This document shows positions 47,601 to 56,593 of a stretch of 64,000 bases of DNA, one piece after another. This stretch comes from Flavobacterium sp. IB48. GTDB lineage: Bacteria; Bacteroidota; Bacteroidia; Flavobacteriales; Flavobacteriaceae. The notes beneath the pieces were generated by a model. It was not told the origin of the DNA and ran no database searches. It worked only from the letters and a program-made list of their open reading frames with translations. A program made the translations under genes and the position numbers. Numbering within the stretch: the stretch's first letter is position 1; each line of letters opens with the position of its first letter. The stretch spans positions 1-64,000 of the forward strand of contig NZ_JAEFCA010000005.1 of NCBI RefSeq assembly GCF_016405855.1, given 5' to 3'.

Positions 47601-47906
47601 TTGTGTAGAACCAGCAGTCATTTTTATATTAATGCTTTTATCTCGCGCTTGAACTTCTCTCGTTTGCATTCCAATAAAAGTAAACACTAACACAGCGTTT
47701 GCATCAGCTTTTATTGAATATTTCCCGTCAAAATCAGTCTGAGAGCCAGTTTGAGTTCCTTTAACTAGAACACCCACACCTGGTAGAGGTATTCCATTCT
47801 CATCTGATACAATTCCTGACACTATCCGTTCTTGCGCAAATGTCAGTTTGGTCAACAGTACAAAAAAGAGTACTGCAATTTTTCTAAAATTAATCTTCAA
47901 TTTCAT
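44700..47906 (-). CDS. SusC/RagA family TonB-linked transporter, probably for peptides
   Basis: This 1068-residue protein has a signal peptide (to TFAQ, about 25). A carboxypeptidase-regulatory-like domain (about 28-105), a plug domain (about 115-255, with TMNVLKGAAATALYGSRASN) and a large barrel ending in KVQF follow. It is paired with a SusD-like lipoprotein and would import oligopeptides released by the secreted protease, by analogy with RagAB. Its promoter holds two ATTACC half-sites 21 bp apart, the strongest example in the window. The family call is certain; the peptide substrate is inferred. Confidence 0.93.
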   Translation of the reverse strand: MKLKINFRKIAVLFFVLLTKLTFAQERIVSGIVSDENGIPLPGVGVLVKGTQTGSQTDFDGKYSIKADANAVLVFTFIGMQTREVQARDKSINIKMTAGSTQLQEIVVTALGLKREKKSLGYATQEISGDQLTKINTGNVSNNISGKIAGVEVRRNNNIGGSTNVVIRGTTSLTGNNQALWVVDGIVLNNDNTNKEDQKSGGNVGGYDYGNAASDINPDDIETMNVLKGAAATALYGSRASNGVIIVTLKKGSKSKGGLGFSFSSGVNVGVVDKKTLPEYQNQYGGGYGDFYGTVDLGSGVHPYVATDDAAWGPKFDPSLLVYNWNSFYPELPTYGKATPYKAVRNNPNSFYQNSLTYINNIAFSGGNDQGDFRFGYTNYNQQQGILPNSNNRKDNFNFSGSFKVTPKTRISTTANYLTSDAIGMNETGYGDGGNNYLSSVRQWYTTNADFKDLKEAYELTGNNTTWNVGSPDDLKAQFHDNPYFQRYNNYNSLKRDRFFGNVVVKTDVTNWFDIMGRGAVDFYHQLQEERIAVGSKRTPNALGQYSRFDKNFREINLDLVLNFKTGIAEGISFNGMLGGNTRRSVNNSIYAVTNGGLVVPGIYALTNSIDQINSPDEIQQTLGTNSVYGMASFNFLDTYFLEGTYRIDQSSTLPKDNNTYSYPSVTATYIFSNHIKKEWLSFGKLRLNYAETGNDAPFAVTSALYPKNSNFGPGGIRFSTENSRSNSDLKSELTKGVEAGVELKFFKNRLGLDFSYYKTNTTNQILSIETPTQTGYTRAWINAGNVQNKGYELTLNATPIKTTDFSWQATVNWSTNKNEVISLGGANQISLGSFQGVNYVAEVGKPVGQLVGSGYTYLNGEKVIRSNGRYLQTAGAVIGNVAPDWIGGFNNVLTYKNIAFNFLIDVKKGGDVYSLDQQFGHATGIYESTVSKNHNGVPQREPVSQGGGVLLDGVKQDGSRNDVVASVTGTDGYYFYNSMPQQEYVYDASYVKLREVGLSYRLPKRFLENTFISNMVFAINGSNLWIIHKNLPYADPEAGASSGNLQGFQTGVLPTTKEYSFTLKVQF

Positions 47907-47930
47907 AAAATGGTTTTATAATTAATGAGG

Positions 47931-48000
47931 CAAATATTTTGCTTTTTAGATAATTTTTCTGATAATATATTACCGAAAAACCTGCTTATATTACCCTATA
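47931..48000 (-). promoter_or_regulatory. Shared-type promoter and operator of the peptide susCD unit
   Basis: Half-sites TATATTACCG (47966-47975, preceded by TGATAA) and TATATTACCC (47987-47996, followed by TATA) are direct repeats 21 bp apart. A -7-like CAAATATT (47931-47938) has its start 38 bp from the proximal ATTACC core. The start codon is 63 bp from that core. Confidence 0.75.
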
Positions 48001-48126
48001 ATTATCAAATTCACATTTTAAAAAACATCTTTACAAAAACAAATAATCATTTAAAAATCAATAAACTAAGCATAATGTCTTAAACTTTAAATTCAAGTGC
48101 ACTTAAATTCTAATTTTATAAAACAA

Positions 48127-48165
48127 AAAAGGAGGATTTCAAATTAATGAAACCCTCCTTTTTCT
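48127..48165 (-). terminator. Terminator of the DPP-IV/hydroxyproline operon
   Basis: AAAGGAGG-A-TTTC and GAAA-C-CCTCCTTT pair around an AAATTAAT loop, with a T-run on the left in the minus-strand direction. It lies beyond the DPP-IV stop codon. Confidence 0.85.
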
Positions 48166-48181
48166 ATAAATATTTTTTTTT

Positions 48182-50341
48182 CTATTTCGCGCCAGGCGGA
48201 CAATTTTTTTCTATGTAATGAACAAAAGTATCTACTAAATGTTTGGTTGTTCCTTCGCCTTCATAAATACTATGCGAACGATTTGGATAAATCATTAAAT
48301 CAAACATTTTATCGTATTTAATTAATTCATTAATTAAAACCTCAGCGTTTTTATAATGTACATTATCATCGCCTGTTCCGTGAATGTACAGTAAATTTCC
48401 TTTTAAGTTCTTGGCATGAGTTACTGGAGAAGCTTTAATATAAGTTGCTTCATTTTCGTCTGGTAACCCCATATAGCGTTCGGTATAGATATTGTCATAA
48501 AAATGCTGATCTGTCACCGCTGCAATGGCAATTCCTGTTTTGTATATGTCTGGATATTGGAACATTAAATTTAAAGTTACAGCACCTCCGCCACTCCATC
48601 CGTGAATTGCTACTCGATCAGAATCAATAAAATTCCATTTTAAAACTTCTTTGGCAGCCATTGCCTGATCTCGTGTATTGATAATTCCGATGTTTTTATA
48701 AATCGATTTTCTCCATTGCGTTCCTTTCATTGCTGGAGTTCCTCTATTGTCCATTGCAATTCCGATATATCCTTTTGGAATCAATTCACTAATAAATTCA
48801 TTAAAATAAGGTTGGTCATTAGCCACTGTAGCCATTGGCTCACCGTACACGTAAAAGAAAACTGGATATTTTTTTGAAGGATCAAAATCTAACGGTTTTG
48901 CCATTATTCCGTCAATATCAATACCATCAACTGTTTTTACTTTAAATTTTTCTAAAGTATAATTTCTATCAGGAGCAGTAAAAACATCTGCTTCTTTTGG
49001 ATAAACTTTTTGATGTCCAGACAAAGCGATTAATCTCTGGTTGTAATCTCTCGAAATACTTGCGTTGGCATGTTGTGCGTAAGCTGCATCTGTAGAAAAA
49101 ATATATCTGTTTGAACCATCAAAAATATTTGGAGTTACTCTTTTTGTTTTTTTAGAACCTAAATTCGTTTCATACAAATAACGCTGTGTAGCATCAGTTG
49201 GACTAGCAATGAAATAAATTGTTTTTGTTTTTTCATTATAAGCTTTATAATAAGCATCAAAATTAGTTTTGGTTACTAATTCTTTTGATTTTCCGTCTAA
49301 ACTTATTTTATAAATATGCATCCATCCATCAGCATCAGAACTCCATAAAAAGGCTTTTCCGTTGTCTACAAATTGGCAAGGAAAAGTATCGTATTCTCCC
49401 GAAGAAATGTCAAAAACATCTATCCAAGCACTAGATTCTTCTTTGTAAATAACTCTAGCTGCTCCAGATTTTGTATTGCAATCGTACATTGTAACCTGAT
49501 TCTGATTTCGGTTTAACTGAATCACCATCACAGATTCGTTATTTAGCCATTTCATTCGAACCAAATAATTATTATCTGGTTCTCCTGGAATATTCAACCA
49601 ATTGGTTTGAAGTGAATCAATATTTACAATTCCAATTTTAACCGACGATGGTTTTTCGCCAGCTTTTGGGTATTCTACAGGAATAATAACCGGATACAAG
49701 GAATCGGTATTATTGATCATGAAATGAAATTTAGTCAAAGTTGCGTCTACTCTCCAAAAAGCAATACTTTTTCCGTCTGGACTCCATCTAAATCCATCAC
49801 GTGCCGCTAGCTCTTCTTCATAAACCCAATCAAAAGTTCCGTTAATGATTTTATCTGTACCGTCTGTAGTTAAAAGCGTAATTTTACCTGAATTTACATT
49901 CTCCACATAAATGTTATGGTTGGAAACATAAGCTACATTTTCATTATCGCTTGAAAATTTTGCAAACATTAACGACGATGCGTCTAAGTTCTTCCCTAGT
50001 TGCTTTCCTTTACCTGTAGCCAAGTCAAAAAACCAATAGTCACCTTTGGTATTGTCTCTCCATACTTTTTTAGAATTGGTGTAAACCAAAACTTTTGTTT
50101 TTAAGTCATTCCAGACTAAGTTCTCAATTTCTCCTGTAAATCCGGCAGCATCCAATTGTGCCTTAGACAAAATCGCGGTTTGTTTATCAAGCTTATCAAC
50201 ATCGTAAACCACCACATTATTATCTTTGTTTACCCAAAAGGAATGAGAATTAGGCAACCAATTTAGATTGTTAATGTCAATATCCTTCTGTGCAAAAACA
50301 GATGTGCATATCAACAGAAGAAACAATAAATGTTTTTTCAT
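48182..50341 (-). CDS. Dipeptidyl peptidase IV (S9B)
   Basis: DPP-IV removes Xaa-Pro dipeptides from the N-terminus of peptides. The 719-residue protein has a signal peptide (1-17), an eight-bladed propeller with the substrate-anchoring Glu pair in DWVYEEELAARDG (about E175-E177), and the catalytic triad Ser583 (GWSGGGA), Asp658 (HGTGDDNVHY) and His690 (NRSHSIYEG). It should act in the periplasm. It is the last gene of the operon that starts with the hydroxyproline genes and lies 4 bp after an aminopeptidase P gene. This directly links Pro-peptide trimming with hydroxyproline use. Confidence 0.95.
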   Translation of the reverse strand: MKKHLLFLLLICTSVFAQKDIDINNLNWLPNSHSFWVNKDNNVVVYDVDKLDKQTAILSKAQLDAAGFTGEIENLVWNDLKTKVLVYTNSKKVWRDNTKGDYWFFDLATGKGKQLGKNLDASSLMFAKFSSDNENVAYVSNHNIYVENVNSGKITLLTTDGTDKIINGTFDWVYEEELAARDGFRWSPDGKSIAFWRVDATLTKFHFMINNTDSLYPVIIPVEYPKAGEKPSSVKIGIVNIDSLQTNWLNIPGEPDNNYLVRMKWLNNESVMVIQLNRNQNQVTMYDCNTKSGAARVIYKEESSAWIDVFDISSGEYDTFPCQFVDNGKAFLWSSDADGWMHIYKISLDGKSKELVTKTNFDAYYKAYNEKTKTIYFIASPTDATQRYLYETNLGSKKTKRVTPNIFDGSNRYIFSTDAAYAQHANASISRDYNQRLIALSGHQKVYPKEADVFTAPDRNYTLEKFKVKTVDGIDIDGIMAKPLDFDPSKKYPVFFYVYGEPMATVANDQPYFNEFISELIPKGYIGIAMDNRGTPAMKGTQWRKSIYKNIGIINTRDQAMAAKEVLKWNFIDSDRVAIHGWSGGGAVTLNLMFQYPDIYKTGIAIAAVTDQHFYDNIYTERYMGLPDENEATYIKASPVTHAKNLKGNLLYIHGTGDDNVHYKNAEVLINELIKYDKMFDLMIYPNRSHSIYEGEGTTKHLVDTFVHYIEKNCPPGAK

Positions 50342-50345
50342 CTTA

Positions 50346-51644
50346 TTATTTTTTATTTTTAATTAAACTTTCAATATCAGCAATTTCAATTGGCATGGCT
50401 TCACTCAAATTTACGTTTCCATCTTCCGTTATCAAATAATCATTCTCTAAACGGCAGCCAATTCCTTCTTCTCTAATATAAATTCCAGGCTCACAAGTTA
50501 GAACCATTCCTTTTTCAAAAGGTCTAGAATAAAGACCAACGTCATGAACATCCAGACCTAAATGATGCGCGGTTCCGTGCATGAAATATTTCTTGTAAGC
50601 AGGTTTTTCTGGATCTTGAGCTTTAATTTCGTCCTCTGTGATCAATCCTAATTTGACTAATTCGGTTTCAATTAATTTTGCCATTTGAAGTTCATAATCT
50701 TTAGATAAAACTCCTGGCTTCAATAATTTTGAACCTTCTTTCAAACAATGTAAAACAGATTCATAAACCTGTTTCTGCCTTGGACTAAAAGTTCCGTTAA
50801 CCGGAATACATCTTGTTGTATCTGAATTATAATTGGCATAACAGCTTCCAAAATCCAGCAGAACCATTTCATTTTCTTCACAAACATCATCATTGGAATT
50901 GTAATGCAGCGAACAGGCATTTCCGCCAGATGCTACAATAGATTTAAATGCTTGTCTTGTCCCTCCGTTTTTTGCGGTCGCGTATAACAATTCAGCTTCT
51001 AATTCGTATTCTTTTACATTCGGACGGATTGCAGCTAAAACTCTATGGAAACCTTCGACACTCAACGCAGTCGCTTTTTTGATTAAGTCAATTTCTTCGT
51101 TTGATTTAATAGGTCGCAATGCTCGAGTTATTTTTGCCACACGATCATATTGATGCAACGGATATTTTTCTTTGCACCATTTAATCATTCTATCCTGTCT
51201 GGTTTCCATTTCAGAAGTTACTCTTTTGATGTGCTCATTATGGCCTAAATAAAAAGTATCGGCTTCAAAAGCAAAAAGCTGCAAGGTCTTTTCAAATTCA
51301 TGAATCCATTTGATATTCTGTATTCCAGAAATAGCAGTTGCTTGCTCTTTGGTTAAAAAATTACCATCCCAAATTAGTGTATGTTCGTTGGCTTCTTTTA
51401 CAAAAAGTATGGCTTTGTTTTCTTCTTTAAAAGCATCTGGGAAAAGTACCAAAATAGTTTCGTCTTGATCAATTCCAGACAAATAAAACAAATCATTGTT
51501 TTGTGCAAAGCCCATAACATCATCTGCATTATTTGGCATTACATCATTTGAAGTCAAAATAGCTACACTATTTGGCTTCATTTTTTCGGTAAATCTTTTT
51601 CGGTTTTCAATAAACAAAGAAACCGGAATTGCATTGTATTTCAT
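50346..51644 (-). CDS. Aminopeptidase P (M24B), cytosolic
   Basis: Aminopeptidase P releases an N-terminal residue from Xaa-Pro peptides. The 432-residue protein has an AMP_N domain (about 5-140, with FAQNNDLFYLSGIDQDE) and a pita-bread domain. Its metal ligands are D264, D275 (LLDFGSCYANYNSDTTR), H360 (HGTAHHLGLDVHD), E385 (CEPG) and E400 (RLEND). There is no signal peptide. It is separated by 4 bp from DPP-IV and by 3 bp from the FAD dehydrogenase gene, so co-transcription is near certain. Confidence 0.93.
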   Translation of the reverse strand: MKYNAIPVSLFIENRKRFTEKMKPNSVAILTSNDVMPNNADDVMGFAQNNDLFYLSGIDQDETILVLFPDAFKEENKAILFVKEANEHTLIWDGNFLTKEQATAISGIQNIKWIHEFEKTLQLFAFEADTFYLGHNEHIKRVTSEMETRQDRMIKWCKEKYPLHQYDRVAKITRALRPIKSNEEIDLIKKATALSVEGFHRVLAAIRPNVKEYELEAELLYATAKNGGTRQAFKSIVASGGNACSLHYNSNDDVCEENEMVLLDFGSCYANYNSDTTRCIPVNGTFSPRQKQVYESVLHCLKEGSKLLKPGVLSKDYELQMAKLIETELVKLGLITEDEIKAQDPEKPAYKKYFMHGTAHHLGLDVHDVGLYSRPFEKGMVLTCEPGIYIREEGIGCRLENDYLITEDGNVNLSEAMPIEIADIESLIKNKK

Positions 51645-51647
51645 AAT

Positions 51648-52883
51648 TTATATTTGGAATCTGTCAATAGCTACAGAAACAGGTTTGCCAGAAATAATCT
51701 CTGTTACGATTTTTCCTGTTGCTGGCGCGAGACTTAATCCCATCATGGCATGTCCTGTTGCTAATGTCAAATTTACGATTTTTTTGTCTTTAGCAATAAT
51801 CGGCATTCCAGTTGGCGTACAAGGTCTAAAACCAAACCAAGTATCTTCTTGCTTTGGCATTTCGACTTTCATATCAGGATAAAAATCGTTAATGCTGTTT
51901 ATGATTCCCTGAAGCCTGTTTGCGTTTATTTTATTGTCTTTGGTATGTGTAATTTCCATCGTTCCTCCAAATCTTATGTCATTTGCCATTGGAGTCACGG
52001 CCACTTTTCCTTCACACAAAATAGACGGAATACTTGGTTTCTGGGTTTTGTCTTTTAATGTAAAACTGTATCCTTTTCCTGGAAGAATGGAAATCGAAAT
52101 ATTTAGCTTTTTGGCCAAGAAAGGGCTCCAAGATCCTGATGCCAAGACCACTTCATCGGCTCTAAAGAGTCCCTTATTGGTTACTATTTTTTCTATTTTA
52201 TTTCTTTCTAAAACAAAATCTTTAACGCTCGTTTGAGAATGAATTTCGACTTTTAAACGAGCCAATTCTTCTTTGATGAAAGTCATAAATTTTTGAGGAT
52301 ACAAATGTGCATCGCTTTTATAATGAACTCCTCCAATTATATTCGTATTGGTTCCTTTTTCTAAAAGCGCAACTTCAGATTTTGACAGATAATCTACTTC
52401 CAACCCTAAACGTTCTGCTTCTTTTCCTTCGTGATGCATTTCTTCTCCTACTTTATCGCTTTTATAAAGCATTAAAAGTCCTTTTTCTTCGTAAAAAAAA
52501 GAATTATTCTCTTTAGCAAAATCCTGATAAAGCTCTTTACTCAAAAGAGAAAGATCTCGTAAAGCTGGCATTGCATTTTCTAAATGACGTAAATTGGCAT
52601 GTTTATAAAACTGCATTCCCCAGTTTATTAAATCTTTGTTCAAACGTGGTTTTACATAAAACGGACTGCGGCTATCGAACATCCATTTTATTCCTTGTGC
52701 TATCATGCCAGGCTGCGCGAGCGGTATAATATGTGAAGGCACAATCATACCTGCATTTCCGTACGAACAGCCATTGTTCATATCAGATTCGTCAAATACG
52801 CTCACCTCATAACCTTCTTTTGCAAGATAATAAGCAGAACATAAACCAATAATTCCGCCGCCTATAACAGCTACTTTTTTCAT
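51648..52883 (-). CDS. FAD-dependent D-hydroxyproline dehydrogenase
   Basis: This 411-residue protein of the DAO family has the dinucleotide motif VAVIGGGIIGLCSAYYLA (residues 4-21) and a C-terminal FAD-contact segment GFRPCTPTGMPII. In hydroxyproline pathways such proteins oxidise cis-4-hydroxy-D-proline to pyrroline-4-hydroxy-2-carboxylate. It sits between the epimerase gene and the peptidases, which fixes the role well. I chose the ATG at 52883, immediately before the Rossmann motif; the longer frame would overlap the epimerase gene and add 34 unrelated residues. General D-amino acid dehydrogenase activity is the alternative. Confidence 0.88.
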   Translation of the reverse strand: MKKVAVIGGGIIGLCSAYYLAKEGYEVSVFDESDMNNGCSYGNAGMIVPSHIIPLAQPGMIAQGIKWMFDSRSPFYVKPRLNKDLINWGMQFYKHANLRHLENAMPALRDLSLLSKELYQDFAKENNSFFYEEKGLLMLYKSDKVGEEMHHEGKEAERLGLEVDYLSKSEVALLEKGTNTNIIGGVHYKSDAHLYPQKFMTFIKEELARLKVEIHSQTSVKDFVLERNKIEKIVTNKGLFRADEVVLASGSWSPFLAKKLNISISILPGKGYSFTLKDKTQKPSIPSILCEGKVAVTPMANDIRFGGTMEITHTKDNKINANRLQGIINSINDFYPDMKVEMPKQEDTWFGFRPCTPTGMPIIAKDKKIVNLTLATGHAMMGLSLAPATGKIVTEIISGKPVSVAIDRFQI

Positions 52884-52938
52884 AAATTTTAATTCGTTAA
52901 GAGTTTTTAAACTTCTAGTTATACTATAAATTAATTCA

Positions 52939-53949
52939 TTAAATAACCTGAAATCCAAATGCATATGGATCGTCATTTTCATCAATTATAATATTATTAT
53001 ATCCGTATACTTTTGCCCAACCTTGAATACTTGGAACAATAGCTGGAATATCTCCAATAGAAGTTTCTTCTACGACTTTACCAATAAACTTACTTCCAAT
53101 ATAACTTTCGTGAATAAACTCTTCCTCTTTTTTTAATTTTCCTTTTGCGTGCAATTGTGCCATTCGGGCCGATGTTCCTGTTCCGCACGGCGAACGGTCG
53201 ATTGCTTTATCTCCATAAAAAACAGCATTTCTGCCTGAAGATGTAGGATCTATTGGCGTTCCTGTCCATAACATATGCGACACATCTCGAATGGTATCAT
53301 TCTGTGGATGAATGAAGTAATCAGGATATTTTTCATTAATCTTTTTGCGCACTTCCTGACTGTATTGAATAATTTTACTCGCTGTATAATCCTGAACACC
53401 AGAAAAATTCTTCTGCGGATCGACAATCGCGTAATAATTTCCTCCATAAGCCACATCAAAAACAATCTCACCCAATTCTTCACAATCAATAGTAAGACCT
53501 TCGGCTGCTAGATACGATTTTACGTTGGTCAGACGTACCCAATCTACCTTTTTGCCAGTTTGCTGATATTCTATATGCACTAAACCTGCAGGAGCTTCCA
53601 TTTTTATAATACCTGGAGTTTTTGGCGTTACCAATCCTTCCTCAACAGCAATTGTGATGGTTCCAATTGTTCCGTGTCCGCACATTGGCAGACAGCCAGA
53701 AGTTTCTATAAACAAAATTCCAACATCGTTGGCAGGATCGCTTGGCGGATACAAAATGCTTCCGCTCATCATATCATGTCCTCTTGGTTCAAACATTAAT
53801 CCTTTACGAATCCAGTCATATTCTTTTAAAAAATGCTGCCGTTTTTCGCTCATCGAATTACCTTGTAGATTTGGTCCTCCACCGGCAACAACCCGAACTG
53901 GATTTCCGCACGTATGAGCATCTACGCAAAAAAAAGTTTTCTTTACCAT
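52939..53949 (-). CDS. 4-hydroxyproline 2-epimerase (proline racemase family)
   Basis: The enzyme converts trans-4-hydroxy-L-proline, almost exclusively a product of collagen-like proteins and plant cell-wall proteins, into cis-4-hydroxy-D-proline. The 336-residue protein has both catalytic cysteines: Cys90 in LPMCGHGTIG and Cys255 in DRSPCGTGTSARMA. The presence of both excludes the Thr-containing trans-3-hydroxyproline dehydratase subfamily. It is encoded 1 bp after the semialdehyde dehydrogenase gene. Proline racemase is an alternative, but the pathway context favours hydroxyproline. Confidence 0.93.
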   Translation of the reverse strand: MVKKTFFCVDAHTCGNPVRVVAGGGPNLQGNSMSEKRQHFLKEYDWIRKGLMFEPRGHDMMSGSILYPPSDPANDVGILFIETSGCLPMCGHGTIGTITIAVEEGLVTPKTPGIIKMEAPAGLVHIEYQQTGKKVDWVRLTNVKSYLAAEGLTIDCEELGEIVFDVAYGGNYYAIVDPQKNFSGVQDYTASKIIQYSQEVRKKINEKYPDYFIHPQNDTIRDVSHMLWTGTPIDPTSSGRNAVFYGDKAIDRSPCGTGTSARMAQLHAKGKLKKEEEFIHESYIGSKFIGKVVEETSIGDIPAIVPSIQGWAKVYGYNNIIIDENDDPYAFGFQVI

Positions 53950-53950
53950 T

Positions 53951-55534
53951 TTATATTTGAGATAGTGTTAGTTTATTATTTATTGTACGAACAATTTGTA
54001 ATGGATTCTCATTTTGCAATTCAGCAGGCAGCAATTCGTTTGGCCAATTCTGATAACTTAATGGTCTAACCCATCTGTAAACCGCGTGTATTCCTACGGC
54101 AGTATAACGTGAATCTGACGATGCAGGATAAGGTCCGCCGTGAAGCATAGAAGCGCAAACCTCAACTCCTGTTGGCACGCCATTGTATATTAAGCGACCT
54201 ACGCGATTCTGTAAAGCGGCAATTATTCCTTTGTGCTTGTCAATTTCGTTCTCTTCACTTATAATTGTTCCTGTCAGCTGTCCTTCCAGTTTAGAAATAA
54301 CTTCTATTAATTCCGTCTCATTTTCACATTCAATTAAAATAGAAAATGGACCAAAAACTTCGTTATGCAATATTTTATTCTCTAAAAACTTTTTCCCATT
54401 AACCTTTAAAACTGTTGGAATGCCATGATTTGGAATTGTTTCTCCTTTAAACTGAGCAATTTTCGAAATCCCATTCTGTTCTTCTATTTTTGAAATTCCG
54501 TTATTAAAATCAGCATAAATAGAAGGATGCAACATACAGCCCGGCTGAGTTTTTTCAATGGCTTGATTTAGGTTCTCTTCAAATTCTTTTAATTCTTCAC
54601 CTCTTAAAGCTAATAATAATCCTGGATTGGTACAAAATTGTCCCGCTCCTAAAGTGATCGAATTTGCATAGGCTGTTGCCCATTTTTGACTGTTTTTTTT
54701 CAATGCATTAGGCAAAAGCACTACCGGATTTATACTTCCCATTTCGGCAAATACCGGAATTGGCTCTGGACGCTGTGCGGCCAAATCGCATAAAGCACGG
54801 CCACCTTTTATACTTCCTGTAAAACCAACACCTTTTATTAATGGATGTTTCACCAAACTCGTTCCGAGCGTTCTTCCGTCTCCTATAAGATTAGAAAAAA
54901 CTCCTTCAGGCATATTGGTTTTCTGAGCCGCTTTTATAATAGCCGAAGCGACCATTTCGCCTGTTCCTATATGCATGGAATGGCTTTTTACAATAACCGG
55001 ACAACCCGCAGCCAAAGCCGAAGCTGTGTCTCCTCCGCTTGTAGAGAATGCAAAAGGAAAGTTACTCGACCCGAAAACCACAATTGGTCCTAGAGGAACT
55101 AACATTTTGCGCAAATCTTCTTTTGGTGCAGGTTGTCTGTCAATTATTGCAGTATCTATTGTTGCTTGAACCCAATTTCCTTCTGTAAGCATTTCGGCAA
55201 AGGCTCTTAATTGACCGATCATTCGACCGCGTTCACCTTCCGCCCTGCCTCTCGGATAACCCGATTCGGTACAGTATTGTTCTAAAAGAGTATCTCCCAA
55301 AGCTAAAATTTCATCAGCAATTGCGTTTAAGAATTTAGCTTTTTCAATTCCTGAATATTTTTTATAACTCGAAAATGCTTGATTAGCTAAAGTAACTGCT
55401 TCCTCAATTTCATCCTGAGTTGCTTCTGTAAAAACCCAAGGATTTTCTTTGTTCAATAACGGATTAAACGTTTTTAATATTTTTGAACCGCTCGCTTTTA
55501 GCTGGCTTCCTATATAATTTTTTCCTGTAATCAT
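53951..55534 (-). CDS. 2,5-dioxovalerate (alpha-ketoglutarate semialdehyde) dehydrogenase
   Basis: This aldehyde dehydrogenase of 527 residues carries the catalytic Cys301 (GAGQFCTNPG), the general base Glu264 (VFAEMGSINP), the SSNFPFAF segment with Asn158 and the cofactor Lys183. The NPG after the Cys and the GSINP wording are typical of the dehydrogenases that turn 2,5-dioxopentanoate into 2-oxoglutarate. That is the last step of hydroxyproline breakdown. I chose the ATG at 55534, where the family-like MITGKNYIGSQ start lies, over one 27 codons upstream. Confidence 0.92.
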   Translation of the reverse strand: MITGKNYIGSQLKASGSKILKTFNPLLNKENPWVFTEATQDEIEEAVTLANQAFSSYKKYSGIEKAKFLNAIADEILALGDTLLEQYCTESGYPRGRAEGERGRMIGQLRAFAEMLTEGNWVQATIDTAIIDRQPAPKEDLRKMLVPLGPIVVFGSSNFPFAFSTSGGDTASALAAGCPVIVKSHSMHIGTGEMVASAIIKAAQKTNMPEGVFSNLIGDGRTLGTSLVKHPLIKGVGFTGSIKGGRALCDLAAQRPEPIPVFAEMGSINPVVLLPNALKKNSQKWATAYANSITLGAGQFCTNPGLLLALRGEELKEFEENLNQAIEKTQPGCMLHPSIYADFNNGISKIEEQNGISKIAQFKGETIPNHGIPTVLKVNGKKFLENKILHNEVFGPFSILIECENETELIEVISKLEGQLTGTIISEENEIDKHKGIIAALQNRVGRLIYNGVPTGVEVCASMLHGGPYPASSDSRYTAVGIHAVYRWVRPLSYQNWPNELLPAELQNENPLQIVRTINNKLTLSQI

Positions 55535-55656
55535 GTTTTTGTCTAATAAATGAAATGTATTGAAGTCACAGTCCTTAGTTATAGCCTCAGTAAAGAATTC
55601 CCTAACAATTCTCACTGAGACTGATAACCAAAAGAGCCAATCTTGGCAATAAGATG

Positions 55657-56571
55657 CTATAAATTTTTGTAATCTGGCAAAGTTGGTCTTGTTCTTAGTC
55701 CTTCGGCAATAATGGCAAGAACTCTTTCTCTTTCTGCCCCTTGCAATGGCAATCTTGGAGCACGGACATTTTCAGTTCCAATTCCTGTTGCTACTTCTGC
55801 TAATTTTATATTTTGAACTAAAAATGAATTAATATCCAATTCTAACAAAGGCAAAAACCATCTGTAAATTTTTAGAGCTTCATCGATTCTTCCGGCTTTA
55901 GCCAATTTATAAATGGCTACTGTTTCTGCAGGAAAAGCACAAACTAATCCAGAAACCCATCCATCAGAACCCATTAATAAACTTTCTAATGCTAATGTGT
56001 CCACTCCAGATAATATTTTTAAACGATCCCCAAATCGGTTAATCATTCTTGTAACATTAGAAATATCTCTTGTAGATTCTTTTACTGCTTGAATATTATC
56101 GAATTTTAATAACTCTTCAAACATATCCAAAGAAACTTCGATTTTATAATCAACTGGATTGTTGTAAACCATAATAGGAAGTGTTGTACTTTTTGCCACT
56201 TCACTATAAAAAGCAACCGTTTCAAAATCAGATGCTTTGTAACGCATTGGAGGAAGCATCATTAATCCTTTTGCTCCATCTTGTTCCGCTTTATTAGCCG
56301 CTAAAATGGCTCCCTTTGTAGTTTGCTCTGCAATATTCATTATTACAGGCACTTTATTTTCTGTAAGTGAAACGGTATGTTGTACTAATTCTCTTTTTTC
56401 TTCTTCCAAAAGTGTACTGGCTTCACCCAAAGTGCCTCCTAAAATAATCCCTGACACCCCAGCATCTAATTGTGCCTTCATATTAACTTCAAACATTTTG
56501 AAGTCTAATTTATCATCTGCAGTAAATTTTGTAGTTACCGCCGGCATCACGCCATTCCATTCAATGCTCAT
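55657..56571 (-). CDS. Pyrroline-4-hydroxy-2-carboxylate deaminase (DapA-family lyase)
   Basis: The 304-residue TIM-barrel protein is of the dihydrodipicolinate synthase/N-acetylneuraminate lyase family, with Schiff-base Lys164 (QAVKEST), Tyr136 (IMVYNNP) and the GGTLGEAS motif. In this pathway the homologue deaminates pyrroline-4-hydroxy-2-carboxylate to 2,5-dioxopentanoate. It is the first gene of the operon and its upstream region carries the shared operator. It is unlikely to be DapA itself because all neighbours are hydroxyproline enzymes. Confidence 0.9.
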   Translation of the reverse strand: MSIEWNGVMPAVTTKFTADDKLDFKMFEVNMKAQLDAGVSGIILGGTLGEASTLLEEEKRELVQHTVSLTENKVPVIMNIAEQTTKGAILAANKAEQDGAKGLMMLPPMRYKASDFETVAFYSEVAKSTTLPIMVYNNPVDYKIEVSLDMFEELLKFDNIQAVKESTRDISNVTRMINRFGDRLKILSGVDTLALESLLMGSDGWVSGLVCAFPAETVAIYKLAKAGRIDEALKIYRWFLPLLELDINSFLVQNIKLAEVATGIGTENVRAPRLPLQGAERERVLAIIAEGLRTRPTLPDYKNL

Positions 56572-56593
56572 AATTTTAATTTTTTATTTAAGC

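Noticed and set aside
52884..52985. Longer start for the FAD dehydrogenase, overlapping the epimerase gene
   Set aside because: The extra 34 residues precede the Rossmann motif and do not look like part of the family; the ATG at 52883 fits.
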